A stretch of DNA of 64,000 nucleotides, from positions 124,001-188,000 of the forward strand of contig LLCB01000071.1 of the NCBI GenBank assembly GCA_001414345.1. The letters run 5' to 3'. How positions within the stretch are numbered: the stretch's first letter is position 1; the number at the start of each line of letters is the position of its first letter. The translations under genes and the position numbers were made by a program. The notes below the pieces were generated by a model. The model saw only the letters and a program-made list of their open reading frames with translations. It did no database searches and was not told where the DNA came from. Source of the DNA: Hymenoscyphus infarciens (Eukaryota > Ascomycota > Leotiomycetes > Helotiales > Helotiaceae). This document shows, one piece after another, positions 22,216 through 32,935 of the stretch.

Positions 22216-23749
22216 GCCCAAACCCCGCAAAGAATCCTTATATATAATGAGAGGATGGAATACTGAGATTTTATGTGTTTTTGAGATCGGGCCCTTATGC
22301 GAAAACTCCCCGACCAGTCCCTTGACATTAGTCGGCGAATCTACGATTTAACCCATCTTTCTTGCTGTCGAATTACACCATCGTCCTTTGTTTTCGTCGA
22401 GCGTTGCATCGGCCAAAAAATTTCCCCTTCGATTTCTTTCTGTCTCGACTATACACAATTATGCGCTAATATTTGCCTCGAAATTTTCCTACCTTCATTT
22501 GGAGCTGGCTCGGTCTCCTATTTTTGGCACAGTAAGTTCATTTGATCCTGTTCATTTTCTGTTTGTGTATATTGTCAGTGTGAGACTAACTATGAGCTTG
22601 ATAGATAATCGCCCCGTTCACCTGCATTGTGATGTGTATATTTGCATTTAACATGGGAAAAACTTTGGGCTCTCTTGTTCCGTTTGTGCTGCTTGGTGGG
22701 GCGAATGGAGTGAATAATCATGGGCTTCCCACGGTGAGGAAAAGGGAAAATGGATGAGTGATGGAGGAAAAGGAATGGGAAACACAAAATAATATTGTAT
22801 GAATAAGACGGGGTTGAGTTGTTATATACTTACATGGTTGTTATATACTTACATGGTTGGGCATATAATGTTGCAAGAAGTATTAACATCGTCTTCTCGC
22901 CCTTTTTTTGACATCGTTTAGCGTCTTGTGAGGGTGAAGCCCTGTTCTTGAGATCGTGATATGATTGCTGGCTCGTGTGTTGACACAAAGTAGTGCTATT
23001 CGTCGGTGGCCTATTTGATAGCCAATTTTGGTTGCTTATTGTTAGAGTTCTTATGGATGGCTATGGAGCTAATCCGTGGTTACCCACCGATAGCTATTAT
23101 GACCCAAAAAAATTGAGGTCAGACTCGCTATTCATAGGTAGCGTACGCATGGCATTCAAAGAGGGGAATCCTTGGAGAGGATTTATAGGTTGGTTATCTG
23201 GGAAGTTCAATTATGTGTGAGTTGCCTGGGAATAGCCACGTCTAGCTACTAGTAAGTGACTTAGCAATTGTCGAGGACCCGGGGTTGAGTGGGAGCTATT
23301 GGTAGGTTGGTTACCAACTGATAGTCTGATCATAGTCGTGAATAAGAAGAATTTAATCTAAAAAACCAAAAAAAAAATAGTTTGTTTAAAGCGATTCGTG
23401 AGGTATCTGAGAATAGTTGAGGTGTAGTTAGTTTATTTACAGCTAAACTGGGAATAGCTGTTGTTGGGTATGAAAAGGTAGTTTTGCTATTTTCGTAGGG
23501 ATACCTGGGGATAGCTAGCTTTACTGTTTATAGGTTGGTTACCTATGAATGTATTTGTTTGGAGTATGGAATTGCTTGGACGGGTTGGGAGACTTTGTCT
23601 TGCTAGTTGCTAGGAAACCTGGGCGCTTAATTTATTTACCTTTTCTGGATTGTTAGAGGAGGTTGATGGGTGTATTTTGCGAAAAAGAATATAAAAAACA
23701 GAATATAGAAAAATTAAAAATTAAAATAAATTCTATCCTCTCTGCATCG
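22216..23749. other. Intergenic region with minor repeats
   Basis: 3' flank of the preceding gene, then DNA without a convincing gene. It holds a perfect 2x19 bp tandem duplication (22819-22837 and 22838-22856). At 23.19-23.56 kb it has dispersed imperfect copies of CTGGGAATAGCT (near 23225, 23407, 23446, 23505) and of TAGGTTGGTTA (near 23188, 23301, 23535), suggesting an old decayed repeat. An open stretch at 22993-23220 lies in this repeated DNA and is not supported. Confidence 0.5.
22819..22856. repeat. 2 x 19 bp tandem duplication
   Basis: TTGTTATATACTTACATGG is repeated perfectly head to tail. Confidence 0.9.
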
Positions 23750-23757
23750 GCGGGTTG

Positions 23758-24404
23758 CAGCGTAATTACAAACTACTCTACTACCTATAACTACTCGAGT
23801 AGTACTCAAGAGTAGTAGAGTAGAGTATAAGTAGCGGATTAGTTAAGTAGAGTAGAGTAGTAACTTAAGACTACTCGAGTAATCTTAAGTAGTATTAGTT
23901 ATTCTCATAAATTTACAAAGTAGAGTAGTTATCCTCGTAGTCTATCTTCTTCTTCTTCTCTTCTTCTATCTCTTCTTCCTTCTCTTTAAAAAAGCCTTAA
24001 CTTTTAGACTAATAATAGTCTCTACTATATCTTTAGCGAGTCGGTTTCTTCGCTTAAAGACTATTAAAGCTTCTTAACTAAATACTCTCTTACTAGACGC
24101 TAATATAGCTAGAACTTATAGCTACTTTTAGCTAATATTAGTAATTATATATATTATTAGTATATATCTCTTATTATATAATTATTAGATAATTTATTAA
24201 CGCTTAAATTAAAGAAGTTATATTATAAATAGAGCGTTTAGGAGGTCTCGCTTAAGCTCCCGGCAGTCCTGGAACGCTGCTCCGACGCCTCACCGAGAAG
24301 TACTCTAGACTTTATGAGCAGAGTAGAGAAGTACTTAAAATTACTTGAGTAGAGTAGAGCAGAGGTCACTACTCTACTCTACTCTACTAATTTTAAGTAC
24401 GCTG
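23758..24404. mobile_element. 647 bp hAT-type MITE with 8 bp target duplication
   Basis: The ends are CAGCGTAATTA on the left and, reversed, CAGCGTACTTA on the right. They are flanked by GCGGGTTG (23750-23757) and GCGGGTTA (24405-24412), an 8 bp target duplication with a single G/A difference. Eight-base duplications with short CAG-type inverted ends are the hAT hallmark. Both subterminal regions (about 23770-23890 and 24300-24395) are packed with AGTAG/CTACT repeats in both orientations, the usual transposase-binding layout of hAT elements. The centre is AT-rich and RIP-like, with no ORF. A less-mutated GC island remains near 24240-24300. Confidence 0.8.
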
Positions 24405-24879
24405 GCGGGTTATACCACAATACCAACGATACCCTCATGTGCTTATTTGAGTAGAAATGGCAATATTTTCTTATGGGGTTACCGTTAGGAGCGGGTATTA
24501 AAGAGTGAATTGAAGGTTCTGATATTTGTGTAACTTAGGGTGCATAAGGTGGAATTACCAAGACTGACGCATGAAATATCATTGAAGATGGTTTGTAAGA
24601 ACGAAATGGATTGCTGGGAGAGAAGGAGAAAAAGTGGTTTTGTCTAGGTGTTTCGGAGAATGGGATTTAGTGAATGATTCTTTTTTATACCACTATACGT
24701 GGATCGGAAGTGAGGACGTTAACTAGAGAGAGAAGAAGTATAGTGAGGGCGAAGGGAGGGAAGGTTTGAGTCTTTCTTAGTTTAAATGGGAAGTAGAAGA
24801 GGTTGAGAAGAAGACTAGCTGGAAGGTCATCAGATGATGTGGTCTCAAATGCTAGCCTATTAAGGAACTGGGGAATCAT

Positions 24880-25890
24880 GTTTAAATCCCACAGTTGAGG
24901 GGTTAGAGATTTAAGATAGAAAAACTAGGAAATAAATTAGCTAACGTCTTATAGAGGTTAGTAGTGTTTTTCGTATACTATTTAGGAAGACTTTCTTTTA
25001 TTAGAAGATTTGCTAAAGTATTTGAGATAGATATTCACTATTTAATTAGAAGCCTACTTGAATAAACAAGCTTTACTTTACGTATTTAGTCACGTCGTAT
25101 TTATAGTTCTTGATATAGTAGGAATCAGTATAGTCGATAGTATTTATAATATTATACTACTATGATATATTGTTAGAAACCTACTTTAATACATACTATT
25201 TATACTATTTAAATACCACGATATCTAATAATATTATCCTTTATATTATTAGTATTTTAATTAATATCATAATAATATTATAGTATTACTAAGCCTAAAT
25301 ATTTAAGCTTTTTACTCTAGATTTTAACTCTACTTCTTTTTAGCCTTATCTTTTAAAACTATATAGTATAACGTATAGTACAGAAAATATAGTACTAAAT
25401 AGCTAGAATTATAGATCTATTTAAATAGAGTATTTTAAAAAAAGAATTATATAAATAGCTCTTAAACAAACCCGAGTAATATAAAGTGATAAATATAGCC
25501 TATACGAGATAGATTTCTAGATATATTTCTATTAATACTAAGTACTAATTCGACGATAACAATGTTAGATTAATAGCTAGAATATAATAAACTAGTATAT
25601 TGAATTCTACTAAGCTTTACCCTTTAATTATAGGTAAATATTAACTAAATCGATGAATAAAAATTATTTTAGTCTAATAAGTAAGTGATAAAAGAATATA
25701 TAGAAAAAGTATAAATAGTCTTATTTTAAGAAAAAGTAGGTTTTAGTACTTACGAGTTATTAAAAGATATACTATATAATATCATAATATTATAATAGTA
25801 TTATAGCGTTTTTAGATACGTACTACTAGGATATTATAATAATATATTAATCTAAAATACTGTAGTATTTTATCATAATAATACTATCGA
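24880..25890. other. AT-rich RIP-like block, unclassified repeat
   Basis: TpA-rich DNA with many short inverted and direct copies of ATAATATTAT-type sequence (for example 25140-25165, 25230-25290, 25780-25800, 25830-25890). No LTR ends, clear inverted termini or protein motifs were found. The boundaries with normal-GC DNA are at about 24.9 and 25.89 kb. Confidence 0.5.
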
Positions 25891-26238
25891 CCACACTGGT
25901 AGGAATACGAAGAATTTACCGGAATGCATATTCGAGAGCGTGATGTTGAGAAGGAGGGCCTTCTTAGGGATTGTTCACTGTACAGTGCGAAAAAAATGAA
26001 ACTGGTTTGGATTTCCATCAAGTTTTGAAAAAGGATTTATAATAACTAGCAGTGTCATGACCGGAGCATCCCTTAAATTATCTTTGAGTTCTCATAACTT
26101 TAAAACTCAATCACTTCCCATCATCATCTCCAAGCTCTTTCCATAATCGTTCGTCCCATTGTTCGGATCCCGATCCTTTGCCTCGCAACTACTATACGGC
26201 TTCTCATTTCTATGCTCCCCATCAATTCTTATGAAACT

Positions 26239-26514
26239 CTAACCCTTAGCTTTTAAAATGTTCTTAGCCGCTTCTTCATACCACCCATTTACAAAGTCCC
26301 CATGGAAACAATATCCAGCACCAATCTACCAGAATTCAGCACATCACATCACATCACATCGCATGAAAAAGAAAGAGTAACTTACCTCTCTATATGCTAA
26401 CTTGAAAGGCGGAACCCCCTTCCATCCCTGTGGAATCACCTTCTTAGTAGCATACCTAACAGTAAACCTCAAACTCGCCTCCTCTTCATACCAGTGTTGC
26501 CAGTAGTTTTTGGG
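26239..26514 (-). pseudogene. Orphan 3' end of a spliced gene (unknown family)
   Basis: Two exons join cleanly on the minus strand. The upstream piece is open from 26514 to 26386 (HWYEEEASLRF, then KKVIPQGWKGVPPFKLAYRE) and ends AGAGAG before GTAAGT. The intron is 26385-26326 (60 bp) and ends in GGTAG. The last exon 26325-26239 (IGAGYCFHGDFVNGWYEEAA, then KNILKAKG) ends in TAG. Upstream of 26514 the frame closes (TGA), while a neighbouring frame (VLSPYSHVTLQEVLATL) looks protein-like, so a frameshift or a missed intron separates them. The motif WYEE occurs in both exons. Either a truncated gene or an intact gene whose 5' exons I cannot assemble. Family not recognised. Confidence 0.5.
26341..26360. 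repeat. (ACATC)4 microsatellite
   Basis: Four perfect pentamers inside the 60 bp intron of the orphan gene end. Confidence 0.9.
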
Positions 26515-26962
26515 TCACGGATGAAGGAAAAGAAGTAAGTGTAGCGAGGACTTCCTGAAGTGTGACATGGGAATAAGGAGAAAGAACTTGGGAATTGCTC
26601 AGCTCTTAAGTTAGTGACGGGAAACAATCTAGGAGAACCCAAGAAAGTTTAGGAGAAGGACCAATTCAGGTTCTCGATTCTTCCAAGTACTCTCGGGTAA
26701 TAGCAGTGATGGTTCGATGGTTCGAAATCCGAGACCTGCTCGAGCGATAAGAAAAGGGGTTGACATTCACTTCTTTTCTTGAATTGTATATGTATATGTA
26801 TCTCTGTTTTAATTACTTCGATGTTCTCCCGCGATCCTCGCATTAGATCCATTTTTACACATTATTTATCTTTTCTCCATCCACCTCAACACCTAGTTGT
26901 TGTTTTCATAAATCCGTCATCACTTCTCATCTGATTAAGATACACCCCATTATATCACGCCA

Positions 26963-29799
26963 TTACATCACAAATACGAGGCTGGCAATCAAACTGCCTA
27001 GAAGGATGGATCCAAGTTGTATTGGGAGACTCGTTGCTGAACTCGCAGACACTGGACTGGACGTCGAGGGGGGTTGAGATCCTCCTGAGTTCGATGAGGC
27101 ACTCGAAATCGACAAGGCATTCGAAACCGACGTAGCTGAGCTCGCACCCGATGTCGAAACCAAAGATGAATTTGGGAGCGTGGTTTTTGAAGAGGGAGAG
27201 CCACTTGTCTGGACCCCCGGAACAGGAATCGTAGTAGCACCAGTGAGAACCAAATAAGTACTCGCTCCGACGCTCCCAGAAGCACTCACGACCGTTGTGC
27301 TACCCGTAAACCCTGACGGCAAAGGTGCTGTAATTGGAATACTTGTTTTGAGGGCCGGAGAGCCGAGAATTATGTTTGGCGTTCCTGAAATTACGGTCGT
27401 TGGGTATGGGATTTGAGAGGGGATGGGGATTGTTGTTGCACCTGTCAGAACGAGATATGTACTTGGCCCCGCATTGCCGGAAGCTGGGATTACTGTTGTA
27501 CTTCCTACGAGACCGGCAAGACTAGAAGGAAGTGCTGAGGGGATGGGAATGCTTGTCACTGCCCCCGAAACTCCGAGGACGACATTTGGAGTACCTGAAA
27601 TGATGGTGGTCGGGAGGTTGGATGGCAGGCCGGGCATGAGGGGAATCGTGGCACCGTCTGAGTTGGCCAATGGGAGTGGATTTGCCGTTCCAGTGGGTGT
27701 GGAAATCGGAGATACACCGACGAGTGACGCGATCAGGCTTCCTAGATTTTCGTCTGCTGAAGCTGGTGTTGATGCTTGCTGGTCTTGAGAGCTCTGACCT
27801 GAAGATGAGCCTCCTTGGGCTGGAGCTTGATTTTGGCCTTGACTTGAAGCTCCCCCTTGTGCCGGGTTTTGATTTTGGCCTTGACTTGCATTACTAGTAT
27901 CCTGGTTCTGATTTTGTCCTTGACTTGAAGCTCCCCCTTGTGCTGGGTTTTGATTTTGGCCTTGGTTTGAAGTTCCTCCTTGGTTGTTACTTTGCCCCTG
28001 GCCTGAATTCGAGTTTTGATTCTGCTCTGCTGGAACTTGATTTTGAGTTGGGGGATTTGCGGGCTGAGTAGTTCCAGGGACTCCGGGAGTATCTGCTCCA
28101 TTGCTTGGGTTGTTTTGTACCGGTGATGGGTTGTTCACGGGAGCCGGATTGTTTACAGGAGTTGGGGTGTCCACTGGGGCTGGATTGTTTACAAGAGTTG
28201 GGGTGTCCACTGGAGCTGGGTTGTTCGCTGGAGTCGGGGTATCCACTGGAGCTGGGTTGTTCACCGGGGAAGGAATTATGGGAGACGGAATGTTCGCCGG
28301 TGGTTGTGTAGTGGGAGTATTAGGTACAGGTTGGGGATCTGGCTTTGGGGCCGGCGTTGGATCAGGTTGCGTCACCACGACAGGAGGAGGGTTCGTGGGC
28401 GTTGGAGCAGCTCCAGTTGGCGTTACGGTAATGACAGTAGAACTTGTCAAATCTCCACCAGCACCTGAATAGCGATTAGAAAACGATTCTCAAGAAAATT
28501 CTTCCTTGAACATACCTTGAGTTTCTGGACTGACAGCCCTACATGTCGATCCACTAATAACCGCCGGCCCTGCAGGTAAACAAGAAGCAAGTTCCGGAAA
28601 TTGACTTGCTGCAAAGTCAAGAGCTTGTTGAGCTGGATATCCATAATTCTCAGGCCCTGAAAATTGACCGCACGAAGGCCCGCTTGGGGTTTTCGTATCA
28701 TCCGCTTGTGCACTGGGAGACCCTCTCGTAGGAAAATAAATGTATGGTGTTGCGAGAGATAAAACGGTTGCCGATATTGAGTTACCGCTCTGGGTAGAAA
28801 AATATTCTTCTGCATTTGAGTTCGCGGTGAAAGTTGGCGCGTCGTATGTGGACGTGAATGCACCACCAGTAGAAACTTTATAAGAGTTTTCTGTGATTGG
28901 GTCGACAGTGGTAACCGTTGCAGTTTTGATTGCTGATATCAAGCCTTCATCACTTGTAGTGTAGAGTGTGGCCGTTAGTGTAACTTTGTCTGAACGTGTC
29001 GATATCGGGATTGATGTATAAGACTGGGAGACTCCTGTGTATGCACTGGCAAAACTTGAAACGGTGGCGCATACCAGATTCCCCTTCGAGTCCTTTACCG
29101 CTGGCACATGTATAACCTTTAATGTTGGATATACGTTGAAAGCAGTTGGCGAGTTGACCGTAATTCCTGCAGTGACGATTTGGCTTCCATTCAATGACTT
29201 GATCGTCTCGCTCACTGCTCTGACGTTATTGTAATAAAGCCCGATAGGGTTGGTTGCCACATCTGAGCTATACGGAAACGAAGCATTCGTAGTGTAGACA
29301 TTTGTGGTGATGGCTGAGAGTGTAGTAGTGGGGTAGGGTGTGACATAGGTCGTAATTGAAGTCAGATTGACTATCGCATAATATGTTTTCGTAATAAACC
29401 TCTGCCAATAAACTTCACTGACTTGATCCTGAACAACGAAGCAGCAATTCGACGCCGCAGATGAAGGAGATGTGCTGTTGAGATATCTAGTGGTTGCTGA
29501 ACGAAAACAAAAAGTTAGCAACCGAAGGGAACTTGAAAGTCCGTAAGGGCCATGTGTTGAAGCTTCTCGAACGACATCCATTCTCCGAGAACCTCTAGAA
29601 GAATTGAACCCCAAGTTTCTAGGTTCTTCTAAATGGTTTCGGAAATCAAGGGCATTGTTCCAAAATATCTAAAGCAATAGAGGAAGAAGAAAAAAGGAGG
29701 GTACGAAGAGTAAAGTTTCTGATTCTTACATGATAGAGCGTTGACATTATAGAGTAGAGTTGTACACACAACAGCCCAAAGAAAATTGAAGTTCGCCAT
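26963..29799 (-). CDS. GPI-anchored Ser/Thr/Pro/Gln-rich cell-surface protein (850 aa, 3 exons)
   Basis: Exons: 29799-29730, 29496-28516 and 28464-26963. The introns are GTAAGA..TTCAG (233 bp) and GTATGT..TTCAG (51 bp), both after the first base of a codon, and the joined frame is open. Exon 1 is a signal peptide (begins MANFNFLW, hydrophobic TTLLYNV, ends NALS). The ectodomain starts with a Cys-containing module (SNCCFVVQDQVSEVYWQRF) and runs through Thr/Ser-rich sequence. Exon 3 has Pro-rich repeats (PAPVDTPTPVNN type, about residues 415-465), Gln/Asn-rich repeats (GQNQNPAQGGASS, about 480-570), and three or so copies of a TT(V/I)ISGTPN / STYLVLTGATTIPIP module (about 620-780). The tail SLPIQLGSILLGSLIASLVF is a GPI-addition signal. 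Probably a cell-wall protein; exact role unknown. A broken paralogue lies at 34198-35418. Confidence 0.85.
28149..28256. repeat. Coding minisatellite, 3 x 36 bp
   Basis: Three 36 bp units (28149-28184, 28185-28220, 28221-28256) encode the 12-residue Pro-rich repeat of the GPI protein. Flanking DNA carries further partial copies. Length change is expected between strains. Confidence 0.8.
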
Positions 29800-30394
29800 A
29801 TCTACAACGAGGAAAAGAAAGCCCGAACACTTGGTAACGACTGAAGGGTTGGGGGGGGGGGAAAAAAAGGAACCAAATTCTCGGCACTCTGCAGGACGGG
29901 AGTATATTTATGTGATCAACAATCAACCCCACGGTCCCCACCACGTCTCCACCAGGACTAGCACATTACATGGTAGACATGCCAAGAGCAATAGTCTATC
30001 TCTCTTGGATCGCATGGTTGATAGCTCCGGAGTACAGTACTTTATGGATGACTGTACTCGATAAAATAAAAGGCAAGAAGAGCGAACCCTCCAATCAGGG
30101 CAATCACATAATGTTATGTAATCCCGCAAGAAGCTGGCCAGATCTTGGAAGAAGTGGGGCCAGCTTTCCTTGTTCATCCAGTAGAAAAGGAAGTACTACC
30201 ACGTACTGTACATGTACACAGGAAGACGTGGGGGTTTCAAGTTGACGAATAGCCAAGGCAACCTTCCTTGGTGCCTGACTTCCGTCAGCATGGTGAGATT
30301 AGGTGAGATATCATTTAAGCACTGACCAATGGGATGACGGGACCACCCTGTAAGCGCTCGGCTTAGTAGTCATCATCTCGTACACTACTACTAT

Positions 30395-30477
30395 CCCCCC
30401 CCGGAACTAAATGTAGAGTGCACATACATTTAGTATGGCACAGCGGCCGTGCAATTACATTTACTTAAGGGGGGGGG
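30395..30477. repeat. Inverted repeat ended by C8 and G9, MITE-like
   Basis: Left arm 30395-30415 (C8 then GGAACTAAATGTA) pairs imperfectly with right arm 30456-30477 (TACATTTACTTAA then G9). Inside, ACTAAATGTA (30406-30415) also pairs perfectly with TACATTTAGT (30425-30434), giving a second, nested hairpin. Confidence 0.7.
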
Positions 30478-30621
30478 AGTACCTTGGCGCCTGCCATCCA
30501 GTGACTCCACTTTCCCCACAGAAGTTTAAATTTCTACCCTGTCCTGGTCTGTGAGTCTGGTCTCGTCTGTTTGCAAGGCCCCATGTTCTTTTTCTCTTTT
30601 TCTTTCCTTTCCTACACTAGT

Positions 30622-30664
30622 GCTTTCTGCTTTCTGCTCTCTGCTTTCTGCTTTCTGCTTTTTG
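30622..30664. repeat. (TTTCTGC)n tract
   Basis: Six or so heptamers of TTTCTGC with one CTCTGC variant, about 200 bp upstream of the protease-like gene start. Confidence 0.8.
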
Positions 30665-30861
30665 CCCTGGCCTGGCCTCCTGCTGATTTCCAACCACGTA
30701 ACTTGGAGATACGATTGCTGCCTCATTTGTCATTTGTCATTCCGCATTCCGAAATTCCGTTTGTTCAACTTTCTTCTCTTCCTGACCCAAGTCCGTCCCA
30801 TCCTTCCGTACCGTCGCTCATCTCATATCATACATAGAGCATCACTCGCTTTGCGCTATGT

Positions 30862-32935
30862 ATGGTCTGCATTGAGCTTGTGAAAGGGAAGATGCGCCTG
30901 CCATTTATCACGGCCTTGTTGATCGCACAATATGCGTCCCGCGGCGAGAGTCGAGCGAGCGTAGATGTTCTCTCCCCAAGAGACACGCCCGCACCCATCG
31001 TGGTCGCAGCAGCGCAAAATTGTACCAACTCTTCTCTGTTTCTCCAAATTTGTAAACTAATTCATCGGCGATATAGGGGATGGAATCGACGGTCCCTGGA
31101 GTTCTTTTGCCTTTCAGGTTGGGACACCCGCTCAAACCGTGAGGTTATTGATCTCCACCGCCGTCCATCAGACTTCAGTTGTCCTTCCTCAAGGATGTGT
31201 CGCGTCCGACCCGTCAGACTGCGCAAATTTGCGAGGAGGGGAATTCCAGATCAGCTCATCAACCACATATGTGAAGAATATTGCGAATCTTTCTACGAAT
31301 ATATACCCCCTCGCCATGGGAACTTCTTTAGGATACGAAGGCAAGGCAGCATTTGGATTCGATGATATTACGATTGGATGGCAGGGCGCTGGAGGGCCAA
31401 CTCTGAAGAACCAGACGCTTGGTGGAATTGCAACAAAAGATACATACTTGGGGTTGTTTGGATTGACCCCGAGATCAAGCAACTTCACAACATTCAATTC
31501 GCCTATTCCCGGCTTCATCCAGAACCTGAGAAACCAATCACTCATTCCCTCGACCTCATGGGGCTACACAGCTGGAAATCAATATCGACTGAATCGAGTA
31601 TTAGGCAGTCTTACCCTGGGAGGTTACGATCGGTCGAAATTCGTCGCCAACGATGTGTCCTTCCCCTTCGGCCAAGAAGATGTCAGAGATCTGACTGTAC
31701 AAATCAATTCCATTACATCAGGCGACACAGCGCTTTTGCCTACTTCGATTCCCGCATTTCTGGATTCTAGTCTGCCATATATCTGGCTTCCGATCGAAGC
31801 CTGTACATTGTTTGAAAAAGCTTTCAATTTAACCTGGGACAGCACCAACAAAATATATCCCATTTCTGACTCTCAACACACAACTCTCCTCGCTCAAAGC
31901 CCCAGCATCACATTCACCTTGGGAAATTTGACAGATGGTGTGGCCGTAAACATCACACTTCCATACTCAGCCTTCGACCTCACAATCCAACCGCCACTAG
32001 TTACCAATACCACTCGATACTTCCCCCTGAAAAGAGCCACAAATTCCACGCAATATACACTAGGACGAACATTTTTCCAAGAAGCATATGTTTTTGCTGA
32101 TTATGACCGCCTTAAGTTTTCAGTCTCCCAATGCAAATGGGTAGCGAACTCTCAACAGGACATTGTTTCTGTTCTTGCCCCTTCATTATCTGGGACAAGT
32201 AGTGGAAACGGCACTTCTACTAGCTCTAGCAACCCCCACGATGGTTCAAAAGCCTCTACTCCAATCGGTGCCATAGTGGGTGGAATAGTTGGAGGCATTG
32301 CTTTTCTGGCAGCAATCGCAGCATTCTTCTTTATCCGTTTGAAGCGCCGTCGTGCGGCAGGAGCAGTCAAAGAAACAGCTCCAGCTACTACCGAGGAAGC
32401 ATCTCAACCACCACCACCAAATCGACCAGAACTTGAACCCCACGAATCAAGTACGCTCTTCAAACCCGAGCTTGATAGCTCGCCATCAGCCTCGCGCCTC
32501 GAAATTGAAGGCCAAAAGCAACAATGGAAACATGAAGCAGATGGTAATCCAGTTGAAATCTACGAGATGCCAGCTGGAGATGTGGCAGTTGAAATGAGAG
32601 GAGAAGGAGAAGTGAGTGAACTGAGGGGCGATGGAGGGGTCAGTGAGATGGTTGGGAGCGGTGGAGAGCATGAGATGCCAGGCAGCGATCCGCAATTGAA
32701 ACAATTCAGTTGGATGCAGACCCCAATTGGCACGTCGAAGGTCCCCAAACGAAATTTGAGTTGGGCCAGTACCCATGGTGTGAGCTCGCCTGGAGGTGCC
32801 AGTGATGCGGGAACATTGGTTAATAGCCCCCAAAGCGCAGTTGCGACTGTGAGTCCACAGTCTGCGGTGAACAACAGCCCTGGGGCGTATCGAGATGGGA
32901 TTGTTAGTCCGACTAGTGCTACACCCTTAATGTGA
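30862..32935 (+). CDS. Membrane-anchored peptidase A1-like protein, first catalytic Asp replaced (672 aa)
   Basis: Exons 30862-31021 and 31077-32935 flank a 55 bp intron (GTACCA..ATATAG, with CTAAT branch-like site) and restore the family motif NWDGIDGPWSSF. A second Met at 30892 starts a better signal peptide (MRLPFITALLIAQYASRG), so either start is possible. Ectodomain: FQVGTPAQTVRLLISTAV occupies the first active-site strand, but Ser80 stands where pepsin-type enzymes have Asp in D-T-G. Asp283 in FLDSSLPYIWLP marks the second site, itself D-S-S instead of D-T-G. Many N-glycosylation sequons follow. One membrane helix (about residues 449-474) is followed by a basic stop-transfer RLKRRR and a cytoplasmic tail of about 195 residues with repeated Glu-Met/Gly motifs. 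Related fungal proteins with this degenerate first site are known; I infer a sensor or binding role rather than catalysis. Divergent from the GPI gene. Confidence 0.88.

Larger units (their letters stand above)
29800..30861. promoter_or_regulatory. Shared divergent promoter region
   Basis: This 1.06 kb separates the GPI-protein gene (minus) from the protease-like gene (plus), so it must hold both promoters. It contains a G run at about 29849-29860, a poly-C/poly-G-ended inverted repeat at 30395-30477 and a (TTTCTGC) tract at 30622-30664. Small open stretches here overlap on both strands and are not supported as genes. Confidence 0.5.

Noticed and set aside
26690..26730. GGTTCGAAATCC, similar to a tRNA B box
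   Set aside because: One base too long for the consensus and no A box, acceptor stem or cloverleaf around it.
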